A DNA stretch of 64,000 nucleotides from Microbacterium capsulatum (GCF_030865425.1 NZ_JAVFCB010000006.1:213261-277260), one strand, 5' to 3'. Counted from the first letter of the stretch, positions 50,908 to 59,845 are shown. Notes: generated by a model not told the origin, from the letters alone. Numbers and translations are program-made.

Positions 50908-52746
50908 ATGACCGACCAGACCCCCACCGCCCCGATCGACGCCGGCGAGGCGCCGGCACGCAGTGACGCCGATCTCGTCCTGCGTTCCCGGTCCGGCGAC
51001 GCCGAGGCGTACGGCGAGTTGTGGCGACGGCACTACGGTGCGGGGATCGGCGTGGCGCGCGCGATCACGAGCACGTTCGACGCGGACGACCTCGTGCAGG
51101 AGTCCTTCGCCCGCATCTACCAGGCGATCCGGAAGGGCGGGGGCCCGACCGGATCGTTCCGCGCCTACCTCTTCACGAGCATCCGCAACACCGCGGCCGG
51201 CTGGGGCAGAGCCCGCCGGGAGACCGCGGTCGACGAGCTCGACGCCGTCGCCGACCCCGCCTCCACCGATCAGGCGGCCGACGAGGCCCTCGACAACAGC
51301 CTGTCGGCACAGGCCTTTCGCAGTCTCCCGTCGCGCTGGCAGGAGGTGCTCTGGTACACCGAGATCGAGCAGATGAAGCCGGCCGAGGTCGGCGTGCTGC
51401 TCGGCTTGAACGCGGGGGCGACCGCGCAGCTGGCGTTCCGGGCCCGTGAGGGCCTCCGCGAGGCGTGGATCCAGGCGCACCTCGGCACGGCCGAGGTCGG
51501 ATCGGTCCACGAGTGGACGATCGAGCGCCTCGGCGCGTACGCCCGCGGCAACCTGGGCGTCCGCGACCGCGCCAAGCTGGAGGACCACCTCGGCGACTGC
51601 GCGCGCTGCCTGATCGTCGCGGCGGAGGCCGAGGAGGTCTCGCACCGGCTCGCGCTCGTGCTGCTGCCGCTCGTGCTCGGCGTCGGCGGATCCGGTGCCT
51701 ACCTGGCGATGCTGCAGAGCGGCGCCGCTCCCGTGGTCGCCCTCGCCGCCATGCCGTCGAGCGTCGTCCACGGAGCCGTCCTGGTCGGATCCGGGACGGT
51801 CGGCGCGGCGAGCGGATCGGCCGGCGGGACGGGTTCGGGTGCCACGGGATCCGCAAGCGCCTCGGGCGGATCCGGATCCGCTCTCGTCACCGGGATCGGG
51901 GCGCTCGTGGGTGCGGGATCGGCCGCCCTCGTGATCGCGGGAGCCATCGTCGCGTCCGCCGTCGTGCCCGGCCTGACCGCGAACCCCTCCTCCACGTCGG
52001 CGCCTTCGGCGAGCGACCTGGCCGAGTCGAGCATCGTCGCCCAGGTGACGCCGCCGAAGGACGTCCCGGCGCCGCCGCAGCCCGCGCCGCCCGCGCCGCC
52101 CCTGCCCGCTCCGCCCGTCGACCCTCCGCCCGCGCCGGTGCCCGCTCCCGCGCCCGTCCCGCCGCCCGCCCCGCCCGTCGCCGCTCCGGCGCCGCTCGCC
52201 GACAGCGCGGCCGCGGCCCCTCCCACCGCGTCGAAGCCGGCGGGCCCCGGCACGACCGGCCCCGGAACGACCAATCCCGGTACGACCAATCCCGGTACGA
52301 CCAACACGGGCACGACCAACTCCGGCACGACCAACTCCGGCACGACCAACTCCGGCACGACCAACTCCGGCACGACCGACCCCGGCACGACCAACCCCGG
52401 CACGACCAACCCCGGAACGACCGCCCCGGGCACTCCGCCGTCGACCGCCCTCGCGCTCGGCACCGTCTCGATGACGTGCGCACCCGCCTCGCCCGGCGGT
52501 CACCACGTCCTGGTGACCGTACCGCTCACCGGCGCACCGGGAGCGACCGTCCAAGCCACGATCTCCGGCGTCACCGGCACCGCGGAGAGCGTCCTGGGTC
52601 CCTCCGGATCGGGCGTCTTCGTCCTTCCGCTGCTGACCGGCCAGGTCGACCGCGGTGCGTCGGTGACCTTCTCCTACGCGCTCGGGGCACAGCTCGGCGC
52701 CCCCGCGACGCTCGATCTGAACTCGACGGGCCCCGCGCACTGTTAG
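50908..52746 (+). CDS. ECF-type sigma factor fused to zinc-finger anti-sigma-like, membrane and external repeat domains
   Basis: A 612-residue fusion. Residues about 25-105 are sigma region 2 (ITSTFDADDLVQESFARIYQ, then GSFRAYLFTSIRNTA) and about 140-195 region 4 (LPSRWQEVLWYTEIEQMKPA, VGVLLGLNAGATAQLAFRAR). Residues 227-234 carry the zf-HC2 motif H-x3-C-x2-C (DHLGDCARC). Hydrophobic helices follow (about 249-270 and 325-352, a possible third between). Then come a Pro/Ala-rich stretch, twelve GTTN-type pentapeptides (447-506) and a beta-type C-terminal domain with a cysteine at each end. Actinobacterial ECF groups with fused zinc-finger/membrane parts are known; this external arrangement is unusual. 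ATG 50908 has only a weak ribosome-binding site. Confidence 0.85.
   Translation: MTDQTPTAPIDAGEAPARSDADLVLRSRSGDAEAYGELWRRHYGAGIGVARAITSTFDADDLVQESFARIYQAIRKGGGPTGSFRAYLFTSIRNTAAGWGRARRETAVDELDAVADPASTDQAADEALDNSLSAQAFRSLPSRWQEVLWYTEIEQMKPAEVGVLLGLNAGATAQLAFRAREGLREAWIQAHLGTAEVGSVHEWTIERLGAYARGNLGVRDRAKLEDHLGDCARCLIVAAEAEEVSHRLALVLLPLVLGVGGSGAYLAMLQSGAAPVVALAAMPSSVVHGAVLVGSGTVGAASGSAGGTGSGATGSASASGGSGSALVTGIGALVGAGSAALVIAGAIVASAVVPGLTANPSSTSAPSASDLAESSIVAQVTPPKDVPAPPQPAPPAPPLPAPPVDPPPAPVPAPAPVPPPAPPVAAPAPLADSAAAAPPTASKPAGPGTTGPGTTNPGTTNPGTTNTGTTNSGTTNSGTTNSGTTNSGTTDPGTTNPGTTNPGTTAPGTPPSTALALGTVSMTCAPASPGGHHVLVTVPLTGAPGATVQATISGVTGTAESVLGPSGSGVFVLPLLTGQVDRGASVTFSYALGAQLGAPATLDLNSTGPAHC
52246..52425 (+). 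repeat. Twelve 15-bp units coding GTTN-type pentapeptides
   Basis: The unit CCCGGCACGACCAAC and close variants (TCCGGCACGACCAAC, CCCGGTACGACCAAT) repeat without gaps from 52246 to 52425. All are in frame; copy number can therefore change the length of the sigma-fusion stalk without frameshift. Confidence 0.92.
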
Positions 52747-52818
52747 GACGTGCACTGCGAGGAACGGGGCCCCCGGCCCCCGGCGGTCCCCACCGCCCGG
52801 CCGCGTAGAATTGCAGGC

Positions 52819-53226
52819 ATGTCCGCCGACACGCCTGCCTCCGAGACCCCCGGCGCGACGCCGTCGCTGCCCCGTCCGCAGGGGGTCCTGCCCCGCGCGA
52901 CGCCCCTCGACATCATCCGCGTCGTCATCCTGGTCGTCGCGCTCGCCTCGCTCGCGCTCTGGGGCTTCGTCGCCTGGACGATGCCGTGGAACATCGTCGC
53001 CGCGATCGGCGCCCCGCTGATCACCCTGCTGCTGTGGGCGCTGTTCCTGTCCCCGCGGCCCGTGCTCACGGTGCACCCGTTCCTTCGCGCCGCGGTCGAG
53101 CTGCTCATCTACGCCGGCGTCACGATCGCCTGGTGGACCATGGGCCAGGCCTGGATCGGCCTCGGCTTCGCGGTGGTCGCCGTGGCCGCGGGAGTCGTCG
53201 CCGGGCGTCGCACGCTGTCCCGATGA
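52819..53226 (+). CDS. DUF2568/YrdB-like small membrane protein
   Basis: A 135-residue protein with four predicted membrane helices (IIRVVILVVALASLALWGFV, NIVAAIGAPLITLLLWALFL, AAVELLIYAGVTIAWWTMG and GLGFAVVAVAAGVVAG) after a 28-residue Pro-rich cytoplasmic start. The PRPVLTVHPFLRAAVELLIY region fits DUF2568. Function unknown. TAGAAT ends 7 bases before ATG 52819, with no ribosome-binding site, so it looks leaderless. Its stop overlaps the next start (ATGA). Confidence 0.82.
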   Translation: MSADTPASETPGATPSLPRPQGVLPRATPLDIIRVVILVVALASLALWGFVAWTMPWNIVAAIGAPLITLLLWALFLSPRPVLTVHPFLRAAVELLIYAGVTIAWWTMGQAWIGLGFAVVAVAAGVVAGRRTLSR

Positions 53227-54626
53227 CGCACGCCGTCGTCGACCGGCTCCGCGCCGCCCTCGGAGACCGGGTCGACACCGCACCCGCGACCCTCGAGGAT
53301 GCGCGGGCCGACCGCTCCGGCCATTCCTCCTCCGGCGCCCCGCTCGCCGTCGTGCACGCCGCCTCGGTCGAGGACGTGCAGGCGACGCTGCGGATCGCGC
53401 ACGCGACCGGCACGCCCGTCGTGGCCCGCGGCGCGGGCACCGGCCTGGCCGGGGCCGCCAACGCCGGCCCGGGCGAGATCGTGCTCTCCACGATGAACCT
53501 GCGCCGGGTGCTCGAGATCCGCCCCGACGACCTTCTCGCGGTCGTCGAACCCGGCGTCCTGAACGGCGAGCTCGACGCGATCCTCGCCCCGCACGGCCTG
53601 TGGTGGCCGCCGGATCCGGCCAGCCGCGACATCTCCACGGTCGGCGGCAACATCGCGACCGGCGCCGGCGGACTGCTGTGCGCGAAGTACGGCGTGGTGC
53701 GCGACGCCGTCCTCGGCGTGGACCTCGTGCTCGCCGACGGACGGCTGCTGCACCTCGGGCACCGCAGCGTGAAGGGCGTCACGGGCCTGGATCTGACCTC
53801 GCTCGTGATCGGCTCCGAGGGGCGCCTCGGCATCATCGTGGGCGCGACGCTGAAGCTGCGCCGGATCGTGCCCGGCACCCCCTGCACGATCGTCGCGACC
53901 TTCCCGGACGTGCGCTCGGCCGCGGGCGGATCCGCCGCGGTCACCGCGAGTGGTGCGCAGCCCGCGATCATGGAGCTCATGGATGCGCGCTCGCTCGCGG
54001 CCGTGCACGCCCTGCTCGAGCTGGATCCGCCCGCCGAGGGCCTCGCTCAGCTGACGATCCGGACCGACGGCCCCCTGGCCGCGGCCGAGGCCGCGCAGAT
54101 CGCCGAGGTGCTGCGCACCGCCGGCGGCGCGGTGACCGTCACCGACGACGCCGCCGAGGGCGAGCGGCTGTTGCGGATCCGCCGCTCCATGCACGCCGCG
54201 ATGCTCACGCTCGGCACCACCCTCATCGAGGACGTGTCGGTGCCGCGCAGCGCGCTGCCGGACATGTTCGACGAGATCGCCCGGATCGAGCGCGAGTTCG
54301 GCGTGCCGATCCCGACCGTCGCGCACGCCGGCGACGGCAACCTGCACCCGAACTTCGTCACGGACGAACCGGAGATCCCCGACGTGATCTGGCGCGCCGC
54401 AGAGGAGCTGTTCCGCGCGGCGATCCGGCTCGGCGGCACGCTGACCGGCGAGCACGGGATCGGCGTGCTGAAGAGCCGCTGGCTGGCCGAGGAGCTCGGC
54501 GAGGACCAGTGGGACCTGCAGCAGCGGATCGTCCGCGCGTTCGACCCCACCGGGATCCTGAACCCCGGGAAGGTCTTCGAGGAGGGGCCGGCCTTCGAGA
54601 CGGGGCCGGAGGGATCCGATGCCTGA
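53223..54626 (+). CDS. FAD-linked 2-hydroxyacid oxidase/dehydrogenase (GlcD-like)
   Basis: A 467-residue flavoprotein. FAD-binding type 4 half: TPVVARGAGTGLAGAANAGP, PPDPASRDISTVGGNIATGA and GGLLCAKYGVVRDAVLGVDL. C-terminal FAD-oxidase half: FGVPIPTVAHAGDGNLHPNF and GGTLTGEHGIGVLKSRWL, with the HAGDGNLHP metal motif. Relatives oxidise glycolate, D-lactate or D-2-hydroxyglutarate; which one is not clear. It starts inside the DUF2568 stop and overlaps the Nudix gene by 8 bases, so three unrelated proteins are co-translated. Confidence 0.9.
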   Translation: MTHAVVDRLRAALGDRVDTAPATLEDARADRSGHSSSGAPLAVVHAASVEDVQATLRIAHATGTPVVARGAGTGLAGAANAGPGEIVLSTMNLRRVLEIRPDDLLAVVEPGVLNGELDAILAPHGLWWPPDPASRDISTVGGNIATGAGGLLCAKYGVVRDAVLGVDLVLADGRLLHLGHRSVKGVTGLDLTSLVIGSEGRLGIIVGATLKLRRIVPGTPCTIVATFPDVRSAAGGSAAVTASGAQPAIMELMDARSLAAVHALLELDPPAEGLAQLTIRTDGPLAAAEAAQIAEVLRTAGGAVTVTDDAAEGERLLRIRRSMHAAMLTLGTTLIEDVSVPRSALPDMFDEIARIEREFGVPIPTVAHAGDGNLHPNFVTDEPEIPDVIWRAAEELFRAAIRLGGTLTGEHGIGVLKSRWLAEELGEDQWDLQQRIVRAFDPTGILNPGKVFEEGPAFETGPEGSDA

Positions 54627-55020
54627 CATCCACGTCTCGGCCGCGATCATCACCGACCGGACCGGCCGCGTGCTCGTGGTGCGCAAACAGGGCACCGAGC
54701 GGTTCATGCAGCCCGGCGGCAAACCGGAGCCGGGCGAGACCGCCGCACAGACGCTCGTCCGCGAACTGCACGAGGAGCTCGGACTTCACGTCGACGAGGC
54801 CGACCTGCGTGCGCTGGGCGTGTTCGTGTCGGCCGCCGCGAACGAGCCCGGCCATCGTGTCGTCGCGACGGCGTTCGCGATGACCGCCGAGCCCGGCGAC
54901 GTGCAGGTTCAGGCCGAGCTCGCCGAGCTGCGCTGGATCACCGCCGGCGACGTCGACGGCCTCCCGCTCGCCCCGCTCAGCGAGGAGCACCTGCTCCCGA
55001 TCGCGTGGCCCCGCGCCTGA
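54619..55020 (+). CDS. Nudix hydrolase
   Basis: A 133-residue protein with a complete Nudix box, from GGKPEPGETAAQTLVREL to HEELGL (G-x5-E-x7-R-E-x2-E-E-x-G), about residues 34-57. It opens HVSAAIITDRTGRVLVVRKQ. Such enzymes split nucleoside diphosphate-linked compounds, often oxidised nucleotides; the start RFMQPGGKPE is common in actinobacterial MutT-like proteins. The substrate is unknown. ATG 54619 lies inside the end of the preceding gene. Confidence 0.9.
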   Translation: MPDIHVSAAIITDRTGRVLVVRKQGTERFMQPGGKPEPGETAAQTLVRELHEELGLHVDEADLRALGVFVSAAANEPGHRVVATAFAMTAEPGDVQVQAELAELRWITAGDVDGLPLAPLSEEHLLPIAWPRA

Positions 55021-55024
55021 TCCG

Positions 55025-55804
55025 TCAGATCCCCTGCCAGGCGGGCTTGTTCGCGAACGTGTACCGGTAGTAGCCGGCGAGCTTCAGCTTCGACGCGGCG
55101 GCCTCGTCGACGACCACGGTCGCGTGCGGGTGCAGCTGGATCGCGGAGGCCGGCATGAACGCCGACAGCGGGCCCTCGACGGCGTCGGCGATCGCCTGCG
55201 CCTTGCCCTCGCCGTACGCCAGCAGCACGAGGTGCCGCGCCTCCAGGATCGTGCCGAGCCCCTGCGTGATGCAGTGCCGCGGCACCTGCTCGAGCGAGTC
55301 GAAGAACCGGGCGTTGTCCTCACGGGTCTGCTCGGTGAGCGTCTTCACGCGGGTGCGGGAGGCGAACGAGGATCCCGGCTCGTTGAAGCCGATGTGCCCG
55401 TCGGTGCCGATTCCGAGCAGCTGCAGGTCGACGCCGCCGGCCGCGTGGATCCGCGCGTCGTACTCCGCGCCGGCGTGCTCGATGCCGGCCTCCGCGCCGT
55501 CCGGCACGTGCACGAGGGACGGCGTGAGCCCGAGCGGCTCGACGACCTCGCGGGTGATCACGGAGCGGTAGCTCTCCGGGTGGGCCGGGTCGAGGCCGAC
55601 GTACTCGTCGAGCGCGAAACCGCGCACGCGCGACACGTCGGTGCCGGCGAGCTGCTCGCGCAGGGCGGCGTAGACCGGCAGCGGGGTGGATCCGGTGGCG
55701 AGGCCCAGCACCGCGTCCGAGCGACGGGCGATCAGCCGCGCGATCTCGGCGGCGACCAGCTCGCCGGCGGCCTGGGAGTTCTCGACGATGACGACTTCAG
55801 CCAT
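55025..55804 (-). CDS. nagB: Glucosamine-6-phosphate deaminase
   Basis: A 259-residue isomerase-deaminase giving fructose 6-phosphate and ammonia. Motifs: VLGLATGSTPLPVYAALRE, GFALDEYVGLDPAHPESYRS (catalytic aspartate), QLLGIGTDGHIGFNEPGSSF and ITQGLGTILEARHLVLLAYG. The C-terminal YYRYTFANKPAWQGI fits actinobacterial NagB. Start ATG 55804 lies 8 bases inside the ROK kinase gene, so it is translated as the last gene of that operon. Confidence 0.95.
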   Translation of the reverse strand: MAEVVIVENSQAAGELVAAEIARLIARRSDAVLGLATGSTPLPVYAALREQLAGTDVSRVRGFALDEYVGLDPAHPESYRSVITREVVEPLGLTPSLVHVPDGAEAGIEHAGAEYDARIHAAGGVDLQLLGIGTDGHIGFNEPGSSFASRTRVKTLTEQTREDNARFFDSLEQVPRHCITQGLGTILEARHLVLLAYGEGKAQAIADAVEGPLSAFMPASAIQLHPHATVVVDEAAASKLKLAGYYRYTFANKPAWQGI

Positions 55805-56795
55805 GCACGGCCCCTTCCGGTTCGATATCGGCTCCGGCCGTATCGGCTTCGATGTTCACGTGGTCCGTGTGCGGGTTCTCGCCGTGCAGCAGGGCCGCGC
55901 CCACGAGGGCGGCGCCGAGCGACGCCGCCGGCGACCCGGCCGGCAGCAGCTCGATCCTCTCCTCCACGCGCAGGGATGCCAGGAACGGCGACTCCGCGGC
56001 ATCGCGCCGCAGACGGTCCCGCAGGTCGTCGAGCAGGCGGTCGCCGAGCGCGGTGACCCCGCCGCCGAGCACGACGGTCTCCACGTCCGCGCTCAGCACG
56101 AGGCTGCGCACCGCGGCGGCCGCGCCGAACGCGATCCCTTCGCGCAGTTCGACCGCGAGCGGATCCCCCTTCTCCGCGAGATCGAAGACGTCGCGCAGCG
56201 GAAGCTCGCCTCCGCGCCCCCACGCCTTCATGACGGCGCCGCCGCCGCAGAACGTCTCGATGCAGCCGTGCTGGCCGCAGCCGCAGACCCGACCGCGGGG
56301 GTCGATCGAGATGTGCCCGACCTCGCCCGCGGTGCCCCGCGCGCCGCGCCACAGCATGCCGCCGATCACGACGCCTGCCGCCACCCCGGTGCCGAGGTTG
56401 AGGTACGCCATCGAGTGCGCGTCGCCGCGGAGGGACCCGGCGCCGACCGCCGCGGCCTTGACGTCGTTCTCGATCGCGACCGGCACGGGGATCCGTGCCC
56501 GCACGGCCGAGGCGAGGTCGAGTTCGTCGACCCCGAGGTTGACCGCATGCAGGACCCGGCCGCCGGGGGCGTCGACGAGTCCGGGGATGCCGATCCCGAT
56601 CGAGACGACGTCGGCCACGGCGAATCCGCCGGCGGCCGCGAGCGCCTCGATCGCGTCGTGCACGGCGGCGATCACGGCCTCGTCGCCCCAGCCGGTGGGG
56701 ATCCGGGTGCGCGCGAGGATCGTGTCGTCCTCGCCGAGCCCGAGTGCCTCGATCTTCGTCCCGCCGACGTCCAGTCCGACCCGCACGGCGGTCAC
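55797..56795 (-). CDS. ROK-family sugar kinase (probable N-acetylglucosamine or glucose kinase)
   Basis: A 332-residue kinase. The phosphate loop is VRVGLDVGGTKIEALGLG; VAIENDVKAAAVGAG holds the catalytic-base aspartate; GTAGEVGHISIDPRGRVCGC, then GQHGCIETFCGG, gives the ROK zinc motif (H-x-C-x-C-x4-C type). No helix-turn-helix is present, so it is an enzyme, not a repressor. Between nagB and a ROK repressor it most likely phosphorylates N-acetylglucosamine released by the hexosaminidase. GTG 56795 overlaps the repressor stop (GTGA). Confidence 0.9.
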   Translation of the reverse strand: MTAVRVGLDVGGTKIEALGLGEDDTILARTRIPTGWGDEAVIAAVHDAIEALAAAGGFAVADVVSIGIGIPGLVDAPGGRVLHAVNLGVDELDLASAVRARIPVPVAIENDVKAAAVGAGSLRGDAHSMAYLNLGTGVAAGVVIGGMLWRGARGTAGEVGHISIDPRGRVCGCGQHGCIETFCGGGAVMKAWGRGGELPLRDVFDLAEKGDPLAVELREGIAFGAAAAVRSLVLSADVETVVLGGGVTALGDRLLDDLRDRLRRDAAESPFLASLRVEERIELLPAGSPAASLGAALVGAALLHGENPHTDHVNIEADTAGADIEPEGAVHG

Positions 56796-57940
56796 GAGAC
56801 CCCCAGCTGTCCGGAGAGCACCATCACGGCGGCGCCGCGCAGCACGATGTCGTCCTGCGTGGTGAGCCGGATCACGACGTCGTCGTAGACGCCCTCCAGG
56901 GTGCGCGCGGTGAGCGCGGCGATGGCGGCGTCGATGAGCGTGCCGTCGAGCAGATCGGCGGGGCCGGCGAGCACGATCTCGGCGAGGTCGAGCGCCGCGA
57001 CGACCGGCGCGATCGCGACGCCGAGGCGGGTGCCGGCCTCGCGCAGCACGTCCTCGGCCTCCTCCTCGGTCGCGTCGGCCAGTCGTCCGCGCAGGTTCGA
57101 GGCGCTCAGCCAGGCCTCGAGGCAGCCGTTCTTGCCGCACGCGCAGCGCGGGCCGCCATCGGTGCCGACCACGACGTGCCCGATCTCACCCGCGGCGAAC
57201 CGGCTGCCGACGAGCGGCTGATTGTCGGAGATGAGCCCGGCGCCGACGCCGCGGCCGATCTTGATGAGCAGCATGTCCGCGCGGGCCTGGCCGAACGTGT
57301 ACTCGGCGAGCACCGCGGCGTTCGCGTCGTTGCGCACCATCACCGGCAGGTCGAGGGCGGCGCCGAGCATCCGCTGGAGCGGGAAGTCGGTCCAGTCCAG
57401 ATTCGGCGAGCTCAGGACGACACCGTCCGGGCGGACGATGCCGGGGGCGCCGACGCCGACGCCGAGCACCGGCACGGGCGACAGCGCGACGAGCTCCCGG
57501 GCCATGTCGCGGACGACCTCGAACGCGGCCGTGCCTCCGCTCGGCCGCGGCGCCTCGCGCCGTTCCAGCACCTCGCCGTCGAGGCTCATCAGGGCCCCCT
57601 CGAACACGCCGGGGCCGGAGAGGTCGATGCCGACGATGCGATGGCCGGAGCGATCGATGTCGATGAGGATCGGCGGTTTGCCCGGCCCGGTGGTCTCGCG
57701 GACCCCCTTCTCCACGACGATGCCGTCGTCGATGAACTCGGCGACGAGGTCGGAGATCGTGACGCGCGTGAGCCCCGTCTCGCGGGACAGGTCCGCCCGG
57801 CTCATCGCCCCGGAGTGGTACAGCGTCTGCAGCACGAGCGAGCGGTTGTGCCCCCTGGCCTGCTCGGGCAGCACCTTCCCGCGGGAGCGCAGATGACGCG
57901 CAGACCCGAACGAGTGCGGGTTGGGTGCACCGGTGCTCAT
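56792..57940 (-). CDS. ROK-family transcriptional repressor (NagC-like)
   Basis: A 382-residue regulator. Residues about 30-90 form a MarR-type winged helix (NRSLVLQTLYHSGAMSRADL, GLTRVTISDLVAEFIDDGIV), and the rest a ROK domain with VMVRNDANAAVLAEYTFGQA and the zinc site FAAGEIGHVVV, then CACGKNGCLEAWLSASNL. The lack of a canonical kinase phosphate loop agrees with a regulator. It heads the kinase-nagB operon and probably also controls hex-nagA, answering to an amino-sugar ligand. ATG 57940 was chosen because MSTGAPNPHSFGSARHL begins the conserved part. Confidence 0.9.
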   Translation of the reverse strand: MSTGAPNPHSFGSARHLRSRGKVLPEQARGHNRSLVLQTLYHSGAMSRADLSRETGLTRVTISDLVAEFIDDGIVVEKGVRETTGPGKPPILIDIDRSGHRIVGIDLSGPGVFEGALMSLDGEVLERREAPRPSGGTAAFEVVRDMARELVALSPVPVLGVGVGAPGIVRPDGVVLSSPNLDWTDFPLQRMLGAALDLPVMVRNDANAAVLAEYTFGQARADMLLIKIGRGVGAGLISDNQPLVGSRFAAGEIGHVVVGTDGGPRCACGKNGCLEAWLSASNLRGRLADATEEEAEDVLREAGTRLGVAIAPVVAALDLAEIVLAGPADLLDGTLIDAAIAALTARTLEGVYDDVVIRLTTQDDIVLRGAAVMVLSGQLGVS

Positions 57941-57973
57941 CGGGCGCCGCCGCTCATCCGTGGGACCATGTTT

Positions 57974-57988
57974 GTTAGTACACCTTAC
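57974..57988. promoter_or_regulatory. Candidate ROK operator/promoter region
   Basis: GTTAGTACACCTTAC (GTnAG-N5-CTnAC symmetry) lies 34 bases before the repressor start in the only AT-rich part of this gap. Autoregulation is inferred from position. Confidence 0.4.
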
Positions 57989-58074
57989 GAATCGGGTGAA
58001 GCGCAACCTCCGGCCCGCACAGCGATGCACGGGTTACCAGAACGTTAGCGGATCCTCGCGGCATCCGGCACGGC

Positions 58075-59733
58075 TCAGGCGGAGTGCGCGGGCGCCTTGC
58101 GCAGCGCGTGCCCCGGGGTCTCCCCCGTGACCGCGCCGCCGGAGACGACGGGAACGCCGTCGACGAGCACCTCCACGACTCCGGTCGGCTCCCGGCGCGG
58201 ATCCTCGAACGTCGCGCCCGCGGCGATCCGCTCCGGGTCGAACAGCACCAGGTCGGCCGTCGCGCCATCCCGGATCACGCCGCGCGGGGCGTCGCCGCGG
58301 TCCAGTCCGAGCCGGGCCGCCGGCGAGCCGGAGAGGTGGCGCACGGCCTCCTCCAGCGTGAGCACGCCGAGCTCGCGGACGTAGTGGCCGAGGTAGCGCG
58401 GGAACGCGCCGAACCCGCGCGGATGCGGCTTGGCGCCGATCAGGATCCCGTCACTGCCGCCGGTGTGCCGGGGGTGGCGCATGATCTCCTGCACGTTCGC
58501 CTCGTCGCCGATGTGCATGAGCACCCCGGTCGCGCCGCGGTCGGCGACCACGGTGTCCAGGACGACGTCGATCGTCGCGCGCCCCTCGGCGGCCGCGATG
58601 TCGGCGATGGTCCGGCCCACGAGGCCGCCCAGGGCCTCGGATCCGGTGCCCGAGACCTCGATCACCGACCAGTCCGCGGGCTCACCGTGGAAACCGTCGC
58701 AGCCCTCCTCCTCGAGCTCGACGCGCACCCGCTCCCGCCCCGCGGCGTCCAGCGCCGCCACCGCCGCGACGACGTCGCCGCTCGCGGAGAGATGGCTGGG
58801 CAGCAGTGCCGCCAGGGTCGTCGCCCCGGGCAGGTACGGGTAGGTGTCCAGGGTCACGTCCACGCCGTCGGCGAGGGCGGCGTCGACGAGGGCGAGCAGC
58901 TCCGCGGCACGGCCGCGGTTCGGCGCGAAGTTCATCGTCGCGTGCGTGAGGTGGATCGGGCAGCCGGTGCGCCGGCCGATGTCGAGCGCCTCGGCGTACG
59001 CCTCGAGCGCCGCTCCGCCGTAGCTGCGGGTGTGCGGCGCCCAATAGCCGCCGTGCGCGGTGACCACCCGGCACAGCTCTTCGAGCTCGGCCGTGTCGGC
59101 GAACATGCCGGGGGCGTAGGTCAGCCCGCTGGACATGCCGAAGGCGCCGGCGTCGAGGGCCTCGGCGAGGATCTCGCCCATCCGGCGCAGCTCGTCCGCG
59201 GTCGCGGGACGGTTCTCGTGGCCGACCGTCATCATGCGCAGGTTCCCCTGCGGCACGAGCACGGCGACGCCGCCCGCGGTGGCCGGGTCGATCCGGCGCA
59301 GGAACTCGTCCATCGAGCGCCAGTCGAGAGCGACCGGGGTGCCGTTCCATCCGGCGATCCGCTCGGCGATCACGGGAGCCGACGCGTCGTCCAGCGGGGC
59401 GTAGCCGATGCCGTCCTGCCCGATCACCTCGGTCGTCACCCCCTGCAGCAGCTTGGGACGGTGCGCCGCGCCCTGCAGCACGGCGAGGTCGCTGTGCGCG
59501 TGCATGTCGATGAACCCGGGGGCGAGCACGAGGCCGCGCGCGTCGACCTCGACGACGCCGACCGGGAGCGGATCGGGCAGTCCCTCGCCGATCGCGACCA
59601 CGCGGGATCCCTCGACCGTCACGTCGGCGACGAAGCGCGGGGATCCGGTGCCGTCGACGACGGTCGCCCCTCGGTAGACGCGGATCCGCCCGGCGGCGGC
59701 GAGGGAGGGGCTGAGAGCGATCATGGCGTCCAT
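58075..59733 (-). CDS. N-acyl-D-amino-acid deacylase (D-aminoacylase family)
   Basis: A 552-residue amidohydrolase-fold enzyme. HxH occurs in VLAPGFIDMHAHSDLAVLQG, followed by TTEVIGQDGIGYAP, FGMSSGLTYAPGMFADTAEL, WAPHTRSYGGAALEAYAEAL and IHLTHATMNFAPNRGRA, in the order seen in D-aminoacylases; GGSDGILIGAKPHPRGFGAF contains the late aspartate. It removes acyl groups from D-amino acids or acts on related dipeptides, in the cytoplasm. ATG 59733 (MDAMIALSP) is used, 59724 is possible. It is divergent from a RidA gene, which fits amino-acid breakdown that yields reactive imines. Confidence 0.9.
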   Translation of the reverse strand: MDAMIALSPSLAAAGRIRVYRGATVVDGTGSPRFVADVTVEGSRVVAIGEGLPDPLPVGVVEVDARGLVLAPGFIDMHAHSDLAVLQGAAHRPKLLQGVTTEVIGQDGIGYAPLDDASAPVIAERIAGWNGTPVALDWRSMDEFLRRIDPATAGGVAVLVPQGNLRMMTVGHENRPATADELRRMGEILAEALDAGAFGMSSGLTYAPGMFADTAELEELCRVVTAHGGYWAPHTRSYGGAALEAYAEALDIGRRTGCPIHLTHATMNFAPNRGRAAELLALVDAALADGVDVTLDTYPYLPGATTLAALLPSHLSASGDVVAAVAALDAAGRERVRVELEEEGCDGFHGEPADWSVIEVSGTGSEALGGLVGRTIADIAAAEGRATIDVVLDTVVADRGATGVLMHIGDEANVQEIMRHPRHTGGSDGILIGAKPHPRGFGAFPRYLGHYVRELGVLTLEEAVRHLSGSPAARLGLDRGDAPRGVIRDGATADLVLFDPERIAAGATFEDPRREPTGVVEVLVDGVPVVSGGAVTGETPGHALRKAPAHSA

Positions 59734-59845
59734 CGGGTCGAGGCGGGCCTGCGGCTGGGGGACGCCGCATGTCCACGTTATCCGCTCGTGCGCCGCCCGT
59801 CCTCCCGGTGCGGGGCGGGCGATCGGCGCGAAATAAACTGGGGGC

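Noticed and set aside
52246..52425. CRISPR-like or non-coding repeat
   Set aside because: The 15-bp units are contiguous, in frame and encode a continuous pentapeptide repeat in a larger protein.
49183..53283. A 1366-codon open frame on the minus strand across nagA and the sigma fusion
   Set aside because: It is antisense to several well-supported genes; its Arg/Gly/Ala-rich repetitive translation is the usual artefact of high-GC codon bias.
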